This document shows positions 1 to 7,170 of a stretch of 21,691 nucleotides of DNA, piece by piece. Every line of letters starts with the position of its first letter. The first letter of the stretch is position 1. The notes below the pieces were generated by a model, which saw nothing but the letters and a program-made list of their open reading frames with translations, was not told the origin of the DNA and did not search any database. The stretch covers positions 1 through 21,691 of the forward strand of contig SDUX01000143.1 of the NCBI GenBank assembly GCA_008729055.1, written 5' to 3'. The translations under genes and the position numbers were made by a program. This stretch comes from Pyropia haitanensis. Its lineage: Eukaryota; Rhodophyta; Bangiophyceae; Bangiales; Bangiaceae.

Positions 1-240
1 GCGGGAGGGAGGGGGCGGCGCCGCCGCCAACAGCGACATCTCGCCGCCGCCGGTGGGGAGCGCGGCACGGGGAGTGTTGACGACAGGAAGAGCTCGACGA
101 AGGGTGGAGAAGCGGCAGCGACGAAAAGAGAGAACAGTACCAGACCAATCACAGTCACAGAAGAAAGCGCCCAGGAAGACAAACGAAAATTGTCAGTCGC
201 ACGGTCAAGGCGCAAATTCGCTCCACCGCACTTTCGCGCA
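1..240. other. left edge, no supportable gene
   Basis: Purine-rich, moderately A-rich DNA (many AGAAA/GACAAACGA tracts) follows a GC-rich first 60 bases. Open frames exist but have no recognisable protein features, and the region could be UTR or intergenic. Nothing here matches an RNA gene that I recognise. Confidence 0.4.
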
Positions 241-467
241 TCAGGTAGATGAGCGACCCGCCCCTCCCTCTCACCCGGCCGTCAAACTGCGTAATAGCAG
301 CGTGCGCTGGCGCGCGCGAAGGGCAGTGGTGGGTGGGGTGGGCCCACAGGCGCCCTCCCCCCCCCGCCTCCCGCGCGTGCGCCAGGAACAGGAGCCGCGC
401 GGCACGCACGCGGCGCCATCGCCGTCCACCGACCACCGGCCACCCCGCACCCCCTCCCCATGCCGCG

Positions 468-860
468 CTGCGTAACAGCAGCGGGGAGTGGCGCCGCGTG
501 CGGGGAGGGAAAGGCGCGCGGGGAGCGCGCCCCCCCCCCCCCCTCCGGCACGCGGGCGCGATACAAGGGCAGCGCTCAAACGCCACTGCCGTCCGCATCC
601 GCCGAACCCCCCCCCCGGAGTACGGAAAGGGAGGAACAGCAACAGGAAAGCCCATGCTCCCAACAAAAGGAGTCACCTGTTGCGGAGCGGGAAGGGGACG
701 TGAAGACCGGTAGTCGGCGAGGTCGGGCGAGAGAGAGAAACGAAAAGCACACCCAACAAGACGACAGAGACACAAACGACCAGCGCAACCAGTACCGCGA
801 CGCGCATGGTGCCGTCACCATCCACCGACGGCCAATCCCCCCCGCCCCCTGCCCATCACA
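468..860. repeat. copy of the 380-bp repeat, 393 bp
   Basis: First full copy, measured anchor to anchor. It has a long C run (about 530-543), the GCGATACAAGG block near 555, and an A-rich part (720-800) before the next anchor. It aligns with the two following copies only through short conserved blocks. Confidence 0.7.
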
Positions 861-1233
861 CTGCGTAATAGCAGTGGGCCGTGGCGCCGCGCGTCAGCGG
901 GGAGGAGCGCGGAAGCGATCCCCCCCCCGCATGGCGCGGGCGCGATACAGGGGCGGCGCCACAACGATCCACACGCGCCAAAAACCCCCCCTCTACCACA
1001 CGGGAAGAAGAGAAAGGCCACAGGAATAACTCCGCCACCAGCGACGGAAGCTACCTGTTGTGGATCAGGCCGGGGCGAGGCAGACTGGCCGCCGGGGAAA
1101 GGCCACAAACACAAACACACGCACGCAGGCAATGGAGCACGATGGCGCGGTCAAACAAACAGGCGCCGCCGTGGCAGCGCCCGCCGTCGTCGTCCGTTCA
1201 CGACCCGCCCCTTCGCACCTCCGCCCCGCCCCA
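861..1233. repeat. copy of the 380-bp repeat, 373 bp
   Basis: Second full copy. Conserved blocks are the anchor with GTGGCGCCGCGCG after it, GCGATACAGGGGCGGCG near 948, TACCTGTTG near 1051 (compare CACCTGTTG near 674 in the previous copy), and the ACAAACACA-rich segment near 1105. Confidence 0.7.
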
Positions 1234-1500
1234 CTGCGTATTTCAGCAGCGGGCAGTGGCGTCGCGCGAGGGAAGGAGTGCCATTGCAGCACACCCCTCC
1301 CCAGCGCGGGCGCGATAAAGCAGGAGGCGCTCGAACGCCACCTCTGTCCGCGCATGCTGTCCCCGCTCCCCCATAGACAGGAAGAGGGAGACAGCAACAG
1401 GGATATCCATGCCCTCAAAACAAAAAGGACCGCCTGGCGCGGACCGGCAGGGAGATGAACGAGGCTGCAAGTCAACGGACGGCAGACGCGCGGAAAACTG
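1234..1500. repeat. truncated copy of the 380-bp repeat
   Basis: The anchor here is more diverged (CTGCGTATTTCAGCAG). The GTGGCGTCGCGCGAGGGA and GCGATAAAGCAGGAGGCGCTC blocks follow at the expected distances. Recognisable similarity is lost near 1490-1500. Confidence 0.65.
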
Positions 1501-2230
1501 AATCACACAAAAAAGCGGGCGGACACACACCAATAAAGGAGGGAGGGAAACAGCACAAAACCTACCGTGAAAAAGACGCTGTCGTGGGAAGAGCGGCGCT
1601 CGGCCGGGGCACCGTGGGTTGAACGCACTCCTCCACGGCCGCCGGATCGTGGTCGCCGGGTCGGAGCGGGCGTCAACGTGATGGCGGCGGCAGCGGCAGC
1701 GGCGGCAGCGTCGCGGGTCGAGCCCCGCCAGCCGCCGTCCCACGCCTGTCCCGCCCGCCGCCGCTCTCGGCGCCCGTCGCACCAACAGCAGAGTTGGCAT
1801 GCGGGGCGACGGGTGGTGCAGCGATCTAGGCGGCAGCCGGATCGGGGTGGACGCGGGGGTGGAAAGCGGGTGGCGACTGCGGCAGCAGAGGTGGAAGCGT
1901 GGGGGCGTGCGGTGGGCGTGACGGGAAGCCCCTCCACCCGTCGCCGCGTCGATCCTTGGCGCGCCAAGACACCGCCGGCGCCACCGACCGCCGCGACGGC
2001 GCGAGCGGCAGCGGCCCGGGACGCGCCAATGTTGCCGTCGCAGTTGGCGGCCACCACCGCCGCGTGAGCGGGCGCGCACGCCCCACCAACTCGGCGGTGG
2101 CCACCGTAACGGCGCCTGCGGCCGCAACGGCTGCGGCGGCGGCAACGGCAGCGAGCAGCGGGCAGCGACGGCGACACACCGTCACGAACGGTCGTTAGCG
2201 GTAGGCAGCTCCCGCCGCGGCATACTCGCG
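1501..2230. other. GC-rich region open in several frames, coding status undecided
   Basis: Frames stay open for 166 codons on the plus strand (1567-2067, GTG start only) and 250-300 codons on the minus strand (down to 1503 and 1243). All translations are Ala/Arg/Pro-rich low complexity with no domain I recognise, and the plus frame lacks an ATG start. At 1500-1570 the composition is less GC-rich, with an AATAAA hexamer near 1532 on the plus strand. On the minus strand a GTAGGT donor-like sequence sits near 1565. Either strand could carry an exon; neither can be supported. Confidence 0.3.
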
Positions 2231-3010
2231 CGTGACACCCACCGCCGCGGTGCAAGAGGCGAAACCGGAGGGCGGGGCGGGGCGGGGGCGGAAACCGAGG
2301 GGCGAGGGGCGGGAAGCGGGGGGCGGAGGGCGGGAAACGGGGGATCGAGGCCAGAGGCGGGGGTGGCGGGACGCTGGGGGGAGGAGCTCGAACGGGCGGG
2401 GCGGGCGCCGCGCGCGCAAGCGGGGTGAGCGCGCAGGGGCGGGCGGGGGGGGGGGGGGGGAACGGTTTGACGCGAGCCGTCCGCGCGGTTTGTGTCGCGC
2501 ACGCGTGCGGGGAGGGATGGCGGCCGACGCGGGCCTCACGGGACGGCGGTGGGTGGCGCGAGTGATGGCAAGCGCGCGGGGAAGCGGGGTTCGTAGGGCG
2601 TCTTGCGGCGCGGCAAAGGCGGGGCGGGACGCCGGCGCGCGGCGGGACGGGGCGAGATGCGCGGGGACGCGGGGTGCGGCGGCGCGGGAAGCGGCGGCGG
2701 CGGGGTGCGGCGGGACGGGGCGGTGCTGGGGGTGGCGGCCCGCGCGAAAGCGTCCCGCGTTTACCACCGCCGACGCTGGCTACGGCAGGCTGACGGATTC
2801 GTGCGGTGCTGGCGCGAGGGCGTGTGCTGCAGCCCGTTTGGGGGGGGGGGGGGGTGCTACGCCGGCGCGAGCGCCACGGCGGGTCGGGTGGCGGCCGCCG
2901 GCTGACGCGGGAGCGGGTGGGGGGGGGGGGTGCCTCGCTAGGTAGCGTGCGGTGGGTGGCGCGGCCGGTGCTGCTTGCGGTGGGTGGTGGGGTGCTTGTC
3001 GGGTGATTTC
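2231..3010. other. G-rich low-complexity block with long poly-G runs
   Basis: The plus strand is dominated by GGGGCGGG, GCGGGG and GGTGGG words. Uninterrupted G runs lie at 2445-2460 (16 nt), 2840-2854 (15 nt) and 2919-2930 (12 nt). Open frames on both strands reflect a shortage of A and T rather than codon structure. The plus strand has strong G-quadruplex potential. No gene is supported. Confidence 0.6.
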
Positions 3011-3552
3011 AAAAAGGGCCGGTGGGACGGCATGGGGGCGGGGGGTGAGCGCGACTGCGTCCGCTGCGGCATCGGTCCGTCTGGGCCGTCCGCCCGGGGC
3101 GCGAGCGCCCTCCTCCCCCCCCTCTGCGCGCATCGGCGGCCTTCCGGCGGCCGCCGTGGCCGCCACCGGGCCGCCTGCAACCTCCAGCGGCTCTTTCCTG
3201 GCCGTGAGCGCCACGCTGCCGGCCCAGCGGGCGTCGCACACGTCGTTCTTCCCCCCCCCCTCTTCTGTGAAAGAAAAACAAACCAAAACCGCTGCGCCCA
3301 CTTTGTCTCGACACACACACGCCGTCGAGGGTCTGCCGCCCATTGATATTGCGTCTTGGCGCCGCACGTCACGACCGGGAACGGCGCGTGGGGGCGGCGG
3401 CCGGTGGGTAGCGAGTCGGGACGCGGACTGTCAGGGCTGTAGCACACGCGTGGGCCCGTTCTCAGTTGGGACGCCGGCGGTTTGATTTGTTTTTGGCTCT
3501 TTAAACGGGCGCCACTGCTCTCGTACCCGAGGCGGTCTGACAGCTTGCTCTC
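3011..3552. other. mixed-composition region, possible exon of unknown strand
   Basis: A plus-strand frame (2952-3485, GTG start only) reads as an Ala/Ser/Pro-rich peptide with a less repetitive stretch near residues 100-150. The minus-strand frame 3567-2938 is also open. A pyrimidine tract (about 3249-3265) followed by CTGTGAAAG lies inside. There is no ATG, no domain and no clear splice structure, so I describe the region without calling a gene. Confidence 0.25.
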
Positions 3553-4224
3553 GTGACAGGGGAACACGGCGAAAAGAGGGGAGAGGGGACGGTTCGGCGG
3601 GCCGCGACGGCAGCGGCGGCGGTGACGCGGCGGGTTTTGGTGGCGGCCGCCGCCGCGGCGGCCGCGGCGGACCAGGCCGCCTCCGTGCTGGCCGCCGCGG
3701 TGGCGGGCAACCGCGTCGCGGCGGGGCAGTCACGCCCGGCGCTCCCGGCGCGGCGCCGAGGGGGGGGGGCGACGGCCGCGGTGGCTGCGGTGACGGCGGC
3801 GACGCCGCCAGCCCTGCGCCCGTCGCGCTCGCCACAGCCACCATCACCGCCACCATCGCCGCCGTCGGCAGGGGCAGGCAGATCGATGGCGGCCGCGACG
3901 TCGCCCGCTCCCCCCCCTCTCCTCTCGAGCACGTCACCCCGTGGCTTGTGCCCGCTTGCAGCGTCCAACGCCGCTGCCGCCGCCGCCGCCACCGCCGCCG
4001 CAGTGCACGCCGCCGGCTACACGGCGAGCACCCACACACCGCCCGCGCTACCGGCGGCGTCACCACCGCCGGCGCTGCCCTCCTCCCCCCCAGAGGGCGG
4101 GTGCGTTCCCGCCCCCCCCCACCCGCCGCTGCCGCCATGCCGATGGCCGCTGCCGTCCCCACCACCACCACTAGCAAAGGCCGCCTCACCCACCCTTTCT
4201 CCCCCACTCCCACACCAAACTTGA
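3553..4224. other. very GC-rich region with competing long open frames on both strands
   Basis: Plus frame 3553-4224 (GTG start; 223 codons) gives an Ala-rich N-terminal half and a Pro/Ser-rich second half. Minus frame 3992-3501 (163 codons) is Ala/Thr-rich. Minus frame 4213-3431 (260 codons) ends in a Pro/Arg-rich tail that is less repetitive near its C-terminus. A second plus frame ends at 4271 with a non-repetitive tail rich in Thr and Pro. All have high GC at third positions because the DNA is nearly all G and C. At most one is real and I cannot choose. Confidence 0.3.
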
Positions 4225-4228
4225 CTGT

Positions 4229-4396
4229 TTACAACATCCCGCCCGCGACGGTCACGCCCGCCACGCGGTGACCGTCGAGGGACACAAAGACTGACGTCAG
4301 CGCGTCGGCGGCGGCCGCGGCGGCGACCGCCGGGCGCTGAGTCAGCCGCAAGATCGCCGTCGCGGACTGCAACATCCCCGCAGCGGTGGTAGCCAT
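4229..4396 (-). CDS. small ORF, 55 codons, hypothetical
   Basis: An ATG at 4396 sits in a good eukaryotic start context (G at -3, G at +4) and the frame runs 55 codons to a TAA at 4229. The peptide begins MATTAAGMLQSATAILRL, then has a six-Ala run and a less repetitive half containing SVFVSLDGHRVAG. The Ala/Thr-rich, acid-free start could be an organelle transit peptide or a first exon continuing past a donor I cannot place. The start lies about 190-235 bp downstream of the CCAAT and TATA-like elements on this strand at 4608-4634. No homology is recognised. The plus strand is also open across the 4229-4271 end. Coding status is tentative. Confidence 0.3.
   Translation of the reverse strand: MATTAAGMLQSATAILRLTQRPAVAAAAAADALTSVFVSLDGHRVAGVTVAGGML
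4292..4299. promoter_or_regulatory. palindromic TGACGTCA (CRE-type bZIP site)
   Basis: A perfect 8-bp palindrome, the consensus for CREB/TGA-type bZIP factors. It lies within the 55-codon minus-strand ORF. A TGAGTCA is 39 bp away and a G-box 280 bp away. Function is inferred from the motif alone. Confidence 0.3.
4338..4344. promoter_or_regulatory. TGAGTCA (AP-1/GCN4-type bZIP site)
   Basis: A consensus 7-bp GCN4/AP-1 motif close to the CRE-type palindrome at 4292. A single 7-mer can occur by chance; the clustering with other bZIP-type palindromes makes it worth noting. Confidence 0.25.
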
Positions 4397-4559
4397 GGCA
4401 CGACCAGACCGCGGAGGGGGGGCAGTGGGGACAGGGGGAGTCACTCCGTGCTGGTAGGGGGCGGCAATGGGTAGCGAGGGGGGGGTGGGCGCGATGCTGT
4501 CGCTGCCCCACCGCCGCCGCCACCGACGCGGTCGCTCGCCACCGCCCACGCCGCTGCCG

Positions 4560-4760
4560 ACAAGGAGAGTGACTGCCCACGTGGCAGTCAATGGTCGGAA
4601 CACGGAGATTTTTATGGATATCGCCTCTGATTGGGCAGTTTTTGGGTCGCGAATGGGACAACCCTGGTTCCACCCCAGCTCTGTCACTCGAGACTTCAGA
4701 CAATTCTGACCTGCTATTGGGCACAGTCTACTTTACATTTGATGCGCGCCGCGGTGCACT
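4560..4760. promoter_or_regulatory. candidate bidirectional promoter island
   Basis: About 200 bp of visibly lower GC interrupts DNA that is otherwise nearly all G and C. On the minus strand it carries CCAAT at 4720-4716 and, in the strong context GCCCAATCAG, at 4634-4630, then ATAAAAAT at 4615-4608. The G-box palindrome at 4571-4589 follows. Divergent candidate starts lie on either side (minus ATG 4396, plus ATG 4854). CCAAT boxes work in either orientation, so the island could serve one or both. No transcript evidence is available from sequence alone. Confidence 0.4.
4571..4589. promoter_or_regulatory. G-box palindrome GACTGC-N7-GCAGTC
   Basis: Arms GACTGC (4571-4576) and GCAGTC (4584-4589) are exact inverted complements. 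They flank a CACGTG G-box at 4578-4583, with one extra C before it. CACGTG is the core site of plant/algal bHLH and bZIP factors. The extended dyad makes a binding site more likely than an isolated hexamer would. Confidence 0.4.
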
Positions 4761-4853
4761 TTCTCGCGAGCTTTTTTCATCCGAGGGCCTCGGCCGTGCA
4801 CATCAGTCGCTCGCGTCGCGGCGCGCGCTCTCTCGTCACGCGCGCGGGCGGGC

Positions 4854-5762
4854 ATGGACCAGGAGCGGCTCGGCCAAAAACGGCACCCCCCGCCGCTGTC
4901 AATGGCCGTCCCGGTGCCCCCTCAGACGCTCGCGTGGGCCGTCTGCGTGCCGCTGGCGCCGCCCGCTACGGATTCAACACAGACACCGGCCGGGAGGGGG
5001 GGGGGTACATCATCTAGACGATCTATTGCCGCGTTTGAACCGCCGAGCGCGGGAGGGGTACACCGACCTGCAAACAGAGCGCTCTTGCCGCCGTCAGGCA
5101 CGCCCGCCTCGCCTCCGCCCCCCCCTCCGAGCTCCGGCGGGGGCGGTTGGGCAGGGGGTCTGCGGCACGAGCAGAGCCGCCCCGCCTCCGTGGGCACCCG
5201 CCCCCACCGCACTGACCACCCCACCAGCCGTAGCGCGCCGCCCATGACCGCCGCCAGCCGCCCGCGGTGTGTGCGCGTGCGCCGCCGTTTCGCGGTCGGC
5301 TGCGGCGGCGCGCACGGCAGTGCAGCCGTGCCCCGACGCGGCTCGACGCGCGGCCCCGACCCTCACCGGTGCCGCTGCGCCGCCGCCGTCACCGCCCGCG
5401 CTGCCCCAGCACCCGACGGACCGGATCGCCACGGACCGCCGCGACGCGGTCTGCCGCGCCGTCGCCGCCCCCGTCCCAACTGCCCGCCCGCGAGCGACGC
5501 CGGGGTCGCTCCTGCCGCCCGCCCGCCCGCCCCCGCGCTCGCGCGCACCGGCGCGCCCGTGTGCCCGCCCGCCCACCTGCCCGCCTACCCGCCTGCGCGC
5601 CGCCAGTTACTCGTACGGTTCATCATGCCGCATCCCGCCCACTCGGGTGTCGGGTCACGGGCACTTGGCCGCCCGTTTTTTTTTCCTTCTCTTCGTCTGG
5701 CACTCGTGCTTCTTGTCGTCCACCCACCTACCGATGCCGCCGCCGTTTTGGGTGTGACGTAA
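4854..5762 (+). CDS. hypothetical Pro/Arg-rich protein
   Basis: An ATG at 4854 in good context (G at -3 and +4) opens 302 codons ending in TAA at 5760-5762. Residues 1-130 look protein-like: mixed composition, a short hydrophobic stretch around residues 25-37, then a Pro-run linker (about residues 84-91) and a Gly run. From about residue 135 it becomes Arg/Pro-rich. In the overlapping frame that is open from 5269 to 5757 the translation becomes Ala/Pro/Thr-rich and arguably more natural, so a frameshift or intron near 5250-5270 is possible. The tail has a hydrophobic LALVLLVV segment near residue 280. I recognise no domain. It lies downstream of the 4560-4760 island. It could be a shadow ORF in stop-poor DNA. 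Confidence 0.35.
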   Translation: MDQERLGQKRHPPPLSMAVPVPPQTLAWAVCVPLAPPATDSTQTPAGRGGGTSSRRSIAAFEPPSAGGVHRPANRALLPPSGTPASPPPPPPSSGGGGWAGGLRHEQSRPASVGTRPHRTDHPTSRSAPPMTAASRPRCVRVRRRFAVGCGGAHGSAAVPRRGSTRGPDPHRCRCAAAVTARAAPAPDGPDRHGPPRRGLPRRRRPRPNCPPASDAGVAPAARPPAPALARTGAPVCPPAHLPAYPPARRQLLVRFIMPHPAHSGVGSRALGRPFFFPSLRLALVLLVVHPPTDAAAVLGVT

Positions 5763-6260
5763 CGGGCGACGGAAGGCGGGGTGGCGGGGATGGCGCGAGG
5801 GGGGGAGTGACGGGCGAGATGGGACGTGCATGGCGGGACGCGGGTGGGACGCGTAGAGCGTGCGGGCGGGTGGCCCCGCCCCGCCGCCCCCGACGCCCAG
5901 CCCGCGCGCGCGCGATCGCACACGGCGTGGCGGTCGCTGGCGGTGCGTCGACACGGGGCTGCCGCCGTCGCGGGAGCGCCACGATGGCCGCGCTGTCGTT
6001 GCCGCCGCTGCTCGTCGTTGCGCACCCGCCCACGAGAGCGGTTGCGCCCCGCCCGCGCCACCCGCCGCGCCAGCGCCGGCTCCCGCCCTGGGCGGGTGCG
6101 GGTGCGCATGCTGCGGCCGCTCCGGCTGACACGCCCCGCGTCCAGCGAGTCGGTAACCGCCGACGTGGACGGCAGACCTACCCCTTGCGGCGCCTCTCGC
6201 CGGCAGGCGTTGTCTGGAATCTCGCTGGTCGGGGGGAGTAGGGCGCTGCTCGGCCCTGCG
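5763..6260. other. GC-rich region between ORF and array, no gene supported
   Basis: The plus strand changes from C-rich to G-rich near 5760. Frames stay open on both strands (for example plus 5826-6401 and minus 6109-5585), but the translations are Arg/Ala/Gly low complexity and several run into the repeat array. No RNA gene or regulatory element is recognised. Confidence 0.35.
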
Positions 6261-6640
6261 GGTGACCAGCGCTGCGGGTGGCGCGGAGTTAGCGACGGTC
6301 ACGCACGTGGCGGGGTAGCTGGGGGGCTCCTCGGCCGTGTGCGTGGCCGGCGTTGTCGATGGCGGGGTGGTGGTGGCGGAGAGGTGGTGGTGGGGTGGTA
6401 GCTGGCGGGGTGCTGGTGGTGGGGTGGTGGTAGTGGTGGGCTGATGGTGGCGGCGTGGTGGTGGCGGCGGCGTGGTGGTGGCGATGCACGTGGCGGAGCA
6501 CGCCCCGACGCGTTGGTCCTCTTTTCCTGTTGAACGCGTTGGGTGGCGAGCTGAGAGGACAAAAGAGGGACGGCGGTGGAAGGCGAGAAGGAAGGGGCGG
6601 CTGAGAGGACGGGCGTGATGGTGGCGAGTGCGGTGGAGGT
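6260..6640. repeat. diverged leader copy of the array spacer
   Basis: The block from GCGACGGTCACGCACGTGG (about 6293) through GCCGTGTGCGTGGCCGGCG (about 6335) is nearly identical to the internal spacers. The GGT-rich part that follows is clearly diverged and shorter. The splice-acceptor-like and oligo-T segment found in every internal unit is absent. In its place 6510-6560 holds about 40 bp of unrelated sequence around CTCTTTTCCTGTTGAACGCG. Similarity resumes at GAGCTGAG (about 6551) and GGGCGTGATGGTGG (about 6611). Confidence 0.85.
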
Positions 6641-7170
6641 GGCGGCGGCAAAAACGGCGGCGGCGGCGGTGGCAGCGGCAACGGCGGCGGCGATGGCGGC
6701 GGCGGCGGCAAGGGCGGCGACAAGGGCAACACGGCGGCGGCGGCGGCGGCGGCAGCGGCAACGGCGGCGGCGATGGCGGCGGCGGCGGCAAGGGCGGCGA
6801 CAAGGGCAACACGGCGGCGGCGGCGGCGGCGGCAGCGGCAACGGCGGCGGCGATGGCGGCGACGGCGGCAAGGGCGGCGACAAGGGCAACACGGCGGCGG
6901 CGGCGGCGGCGGCAGCGTCAACGGCGGCGGCGATGGCGGCGACGGCGGCAAGGGCGGCGACAAGGGCAACACGGCGGCGGCGGCGGCGGCGGCAGCGGCA
7001 ACGGCGGCGGCGATGGCGACGACGGCGGCAAGGGCGGCGACAAGGGCAACACGGCGGCGGCGGCGGCGGCGGCAGCGTCAACGGCGGCGGCGATGGCGGC
7101 GACGGCGGCAAGGGCGTTGACAAGGGCAACACGGCGGCGGCGGCGGCGGCGGCAGCGGCAAGAGCGGCGG
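6641..7170. repeat. leader minisatellite cluster, 6 copies of 80 bp plus a degenerate start
   Basis: CAAGGGCAAC recurs at 6721, 6801, 6881, 6961, 7041 and 7121, exactly 80 bp apart. A degenerate part-copy with AAAAACGG precedes it (about 6644). The last copy carries the terminal CGTTGACAAG variant that ends every cluster in the array. Because 80 is not divisible by 3, the frame rotates through poly-Ala, poly-Arg and poly-Gly translations, which argues against coding. Confidence 0.95.

Larger units (their letters stand above)
240..1500. repeat. diverged tandem repeat, about 380-bp period, 3 copies plus a partial
   Basis: Four anchor copies of CTGCGTAA(T/C)AGCAG-like sequence lie at 287, 468, 861 and 1234. 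Spacings are 181, 393 and 373 bp, so the first copy is short. Further motifs recur in the same order after each full anchor: GTGGCGCCGCG; then GCGGGCGCGATA with A/G-rich continuation at about 549, 940 and 1307; then an AGGAACAGCAACAGG-like stretch at about 629, a weaker match near 1010, and AGACAGCAACAGGG near 1389. Before the anchors a CC(A/G)TCCACCGAC(C/G) block recurs at about 422 and 820. Copies differ by many substitutions and indels, so this is an old repeat. Short minus-strand frames ending in CYYAV-like residues come from the shared DNA motif and are not evidence of a gene. Confidence 0.8.

Noticed and set aside
282..1038. family of small proteins ending CYYAV on the minus strand
   Set aside because: The shared ending is the translation of the repeated CTGCTATTACGCAG DNA motif. 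The frames around it do not align as proteins.
5755..5762. TGACGTAA bZIP-like motif
   Set aside because: It coincides with the last codons and stop of the 4854-5762 ORF, is isolated, and has no supporting promoter context.
6411..6421. Chi-like octamer GCTGGTGG
   Set aside because: It is expected by chance in GGT-rich DNA, and Chi function is bacterial.
6641..7170. Gly-rich, collagen- or silk-like protein reading of the minisatellite
   Set aside because: The GGDKGN-type reading lasts only one copy before the frame rotates to poly-Ala and poly-Arg. There is no consistent start, and the composition is explained by the DNA repeat.
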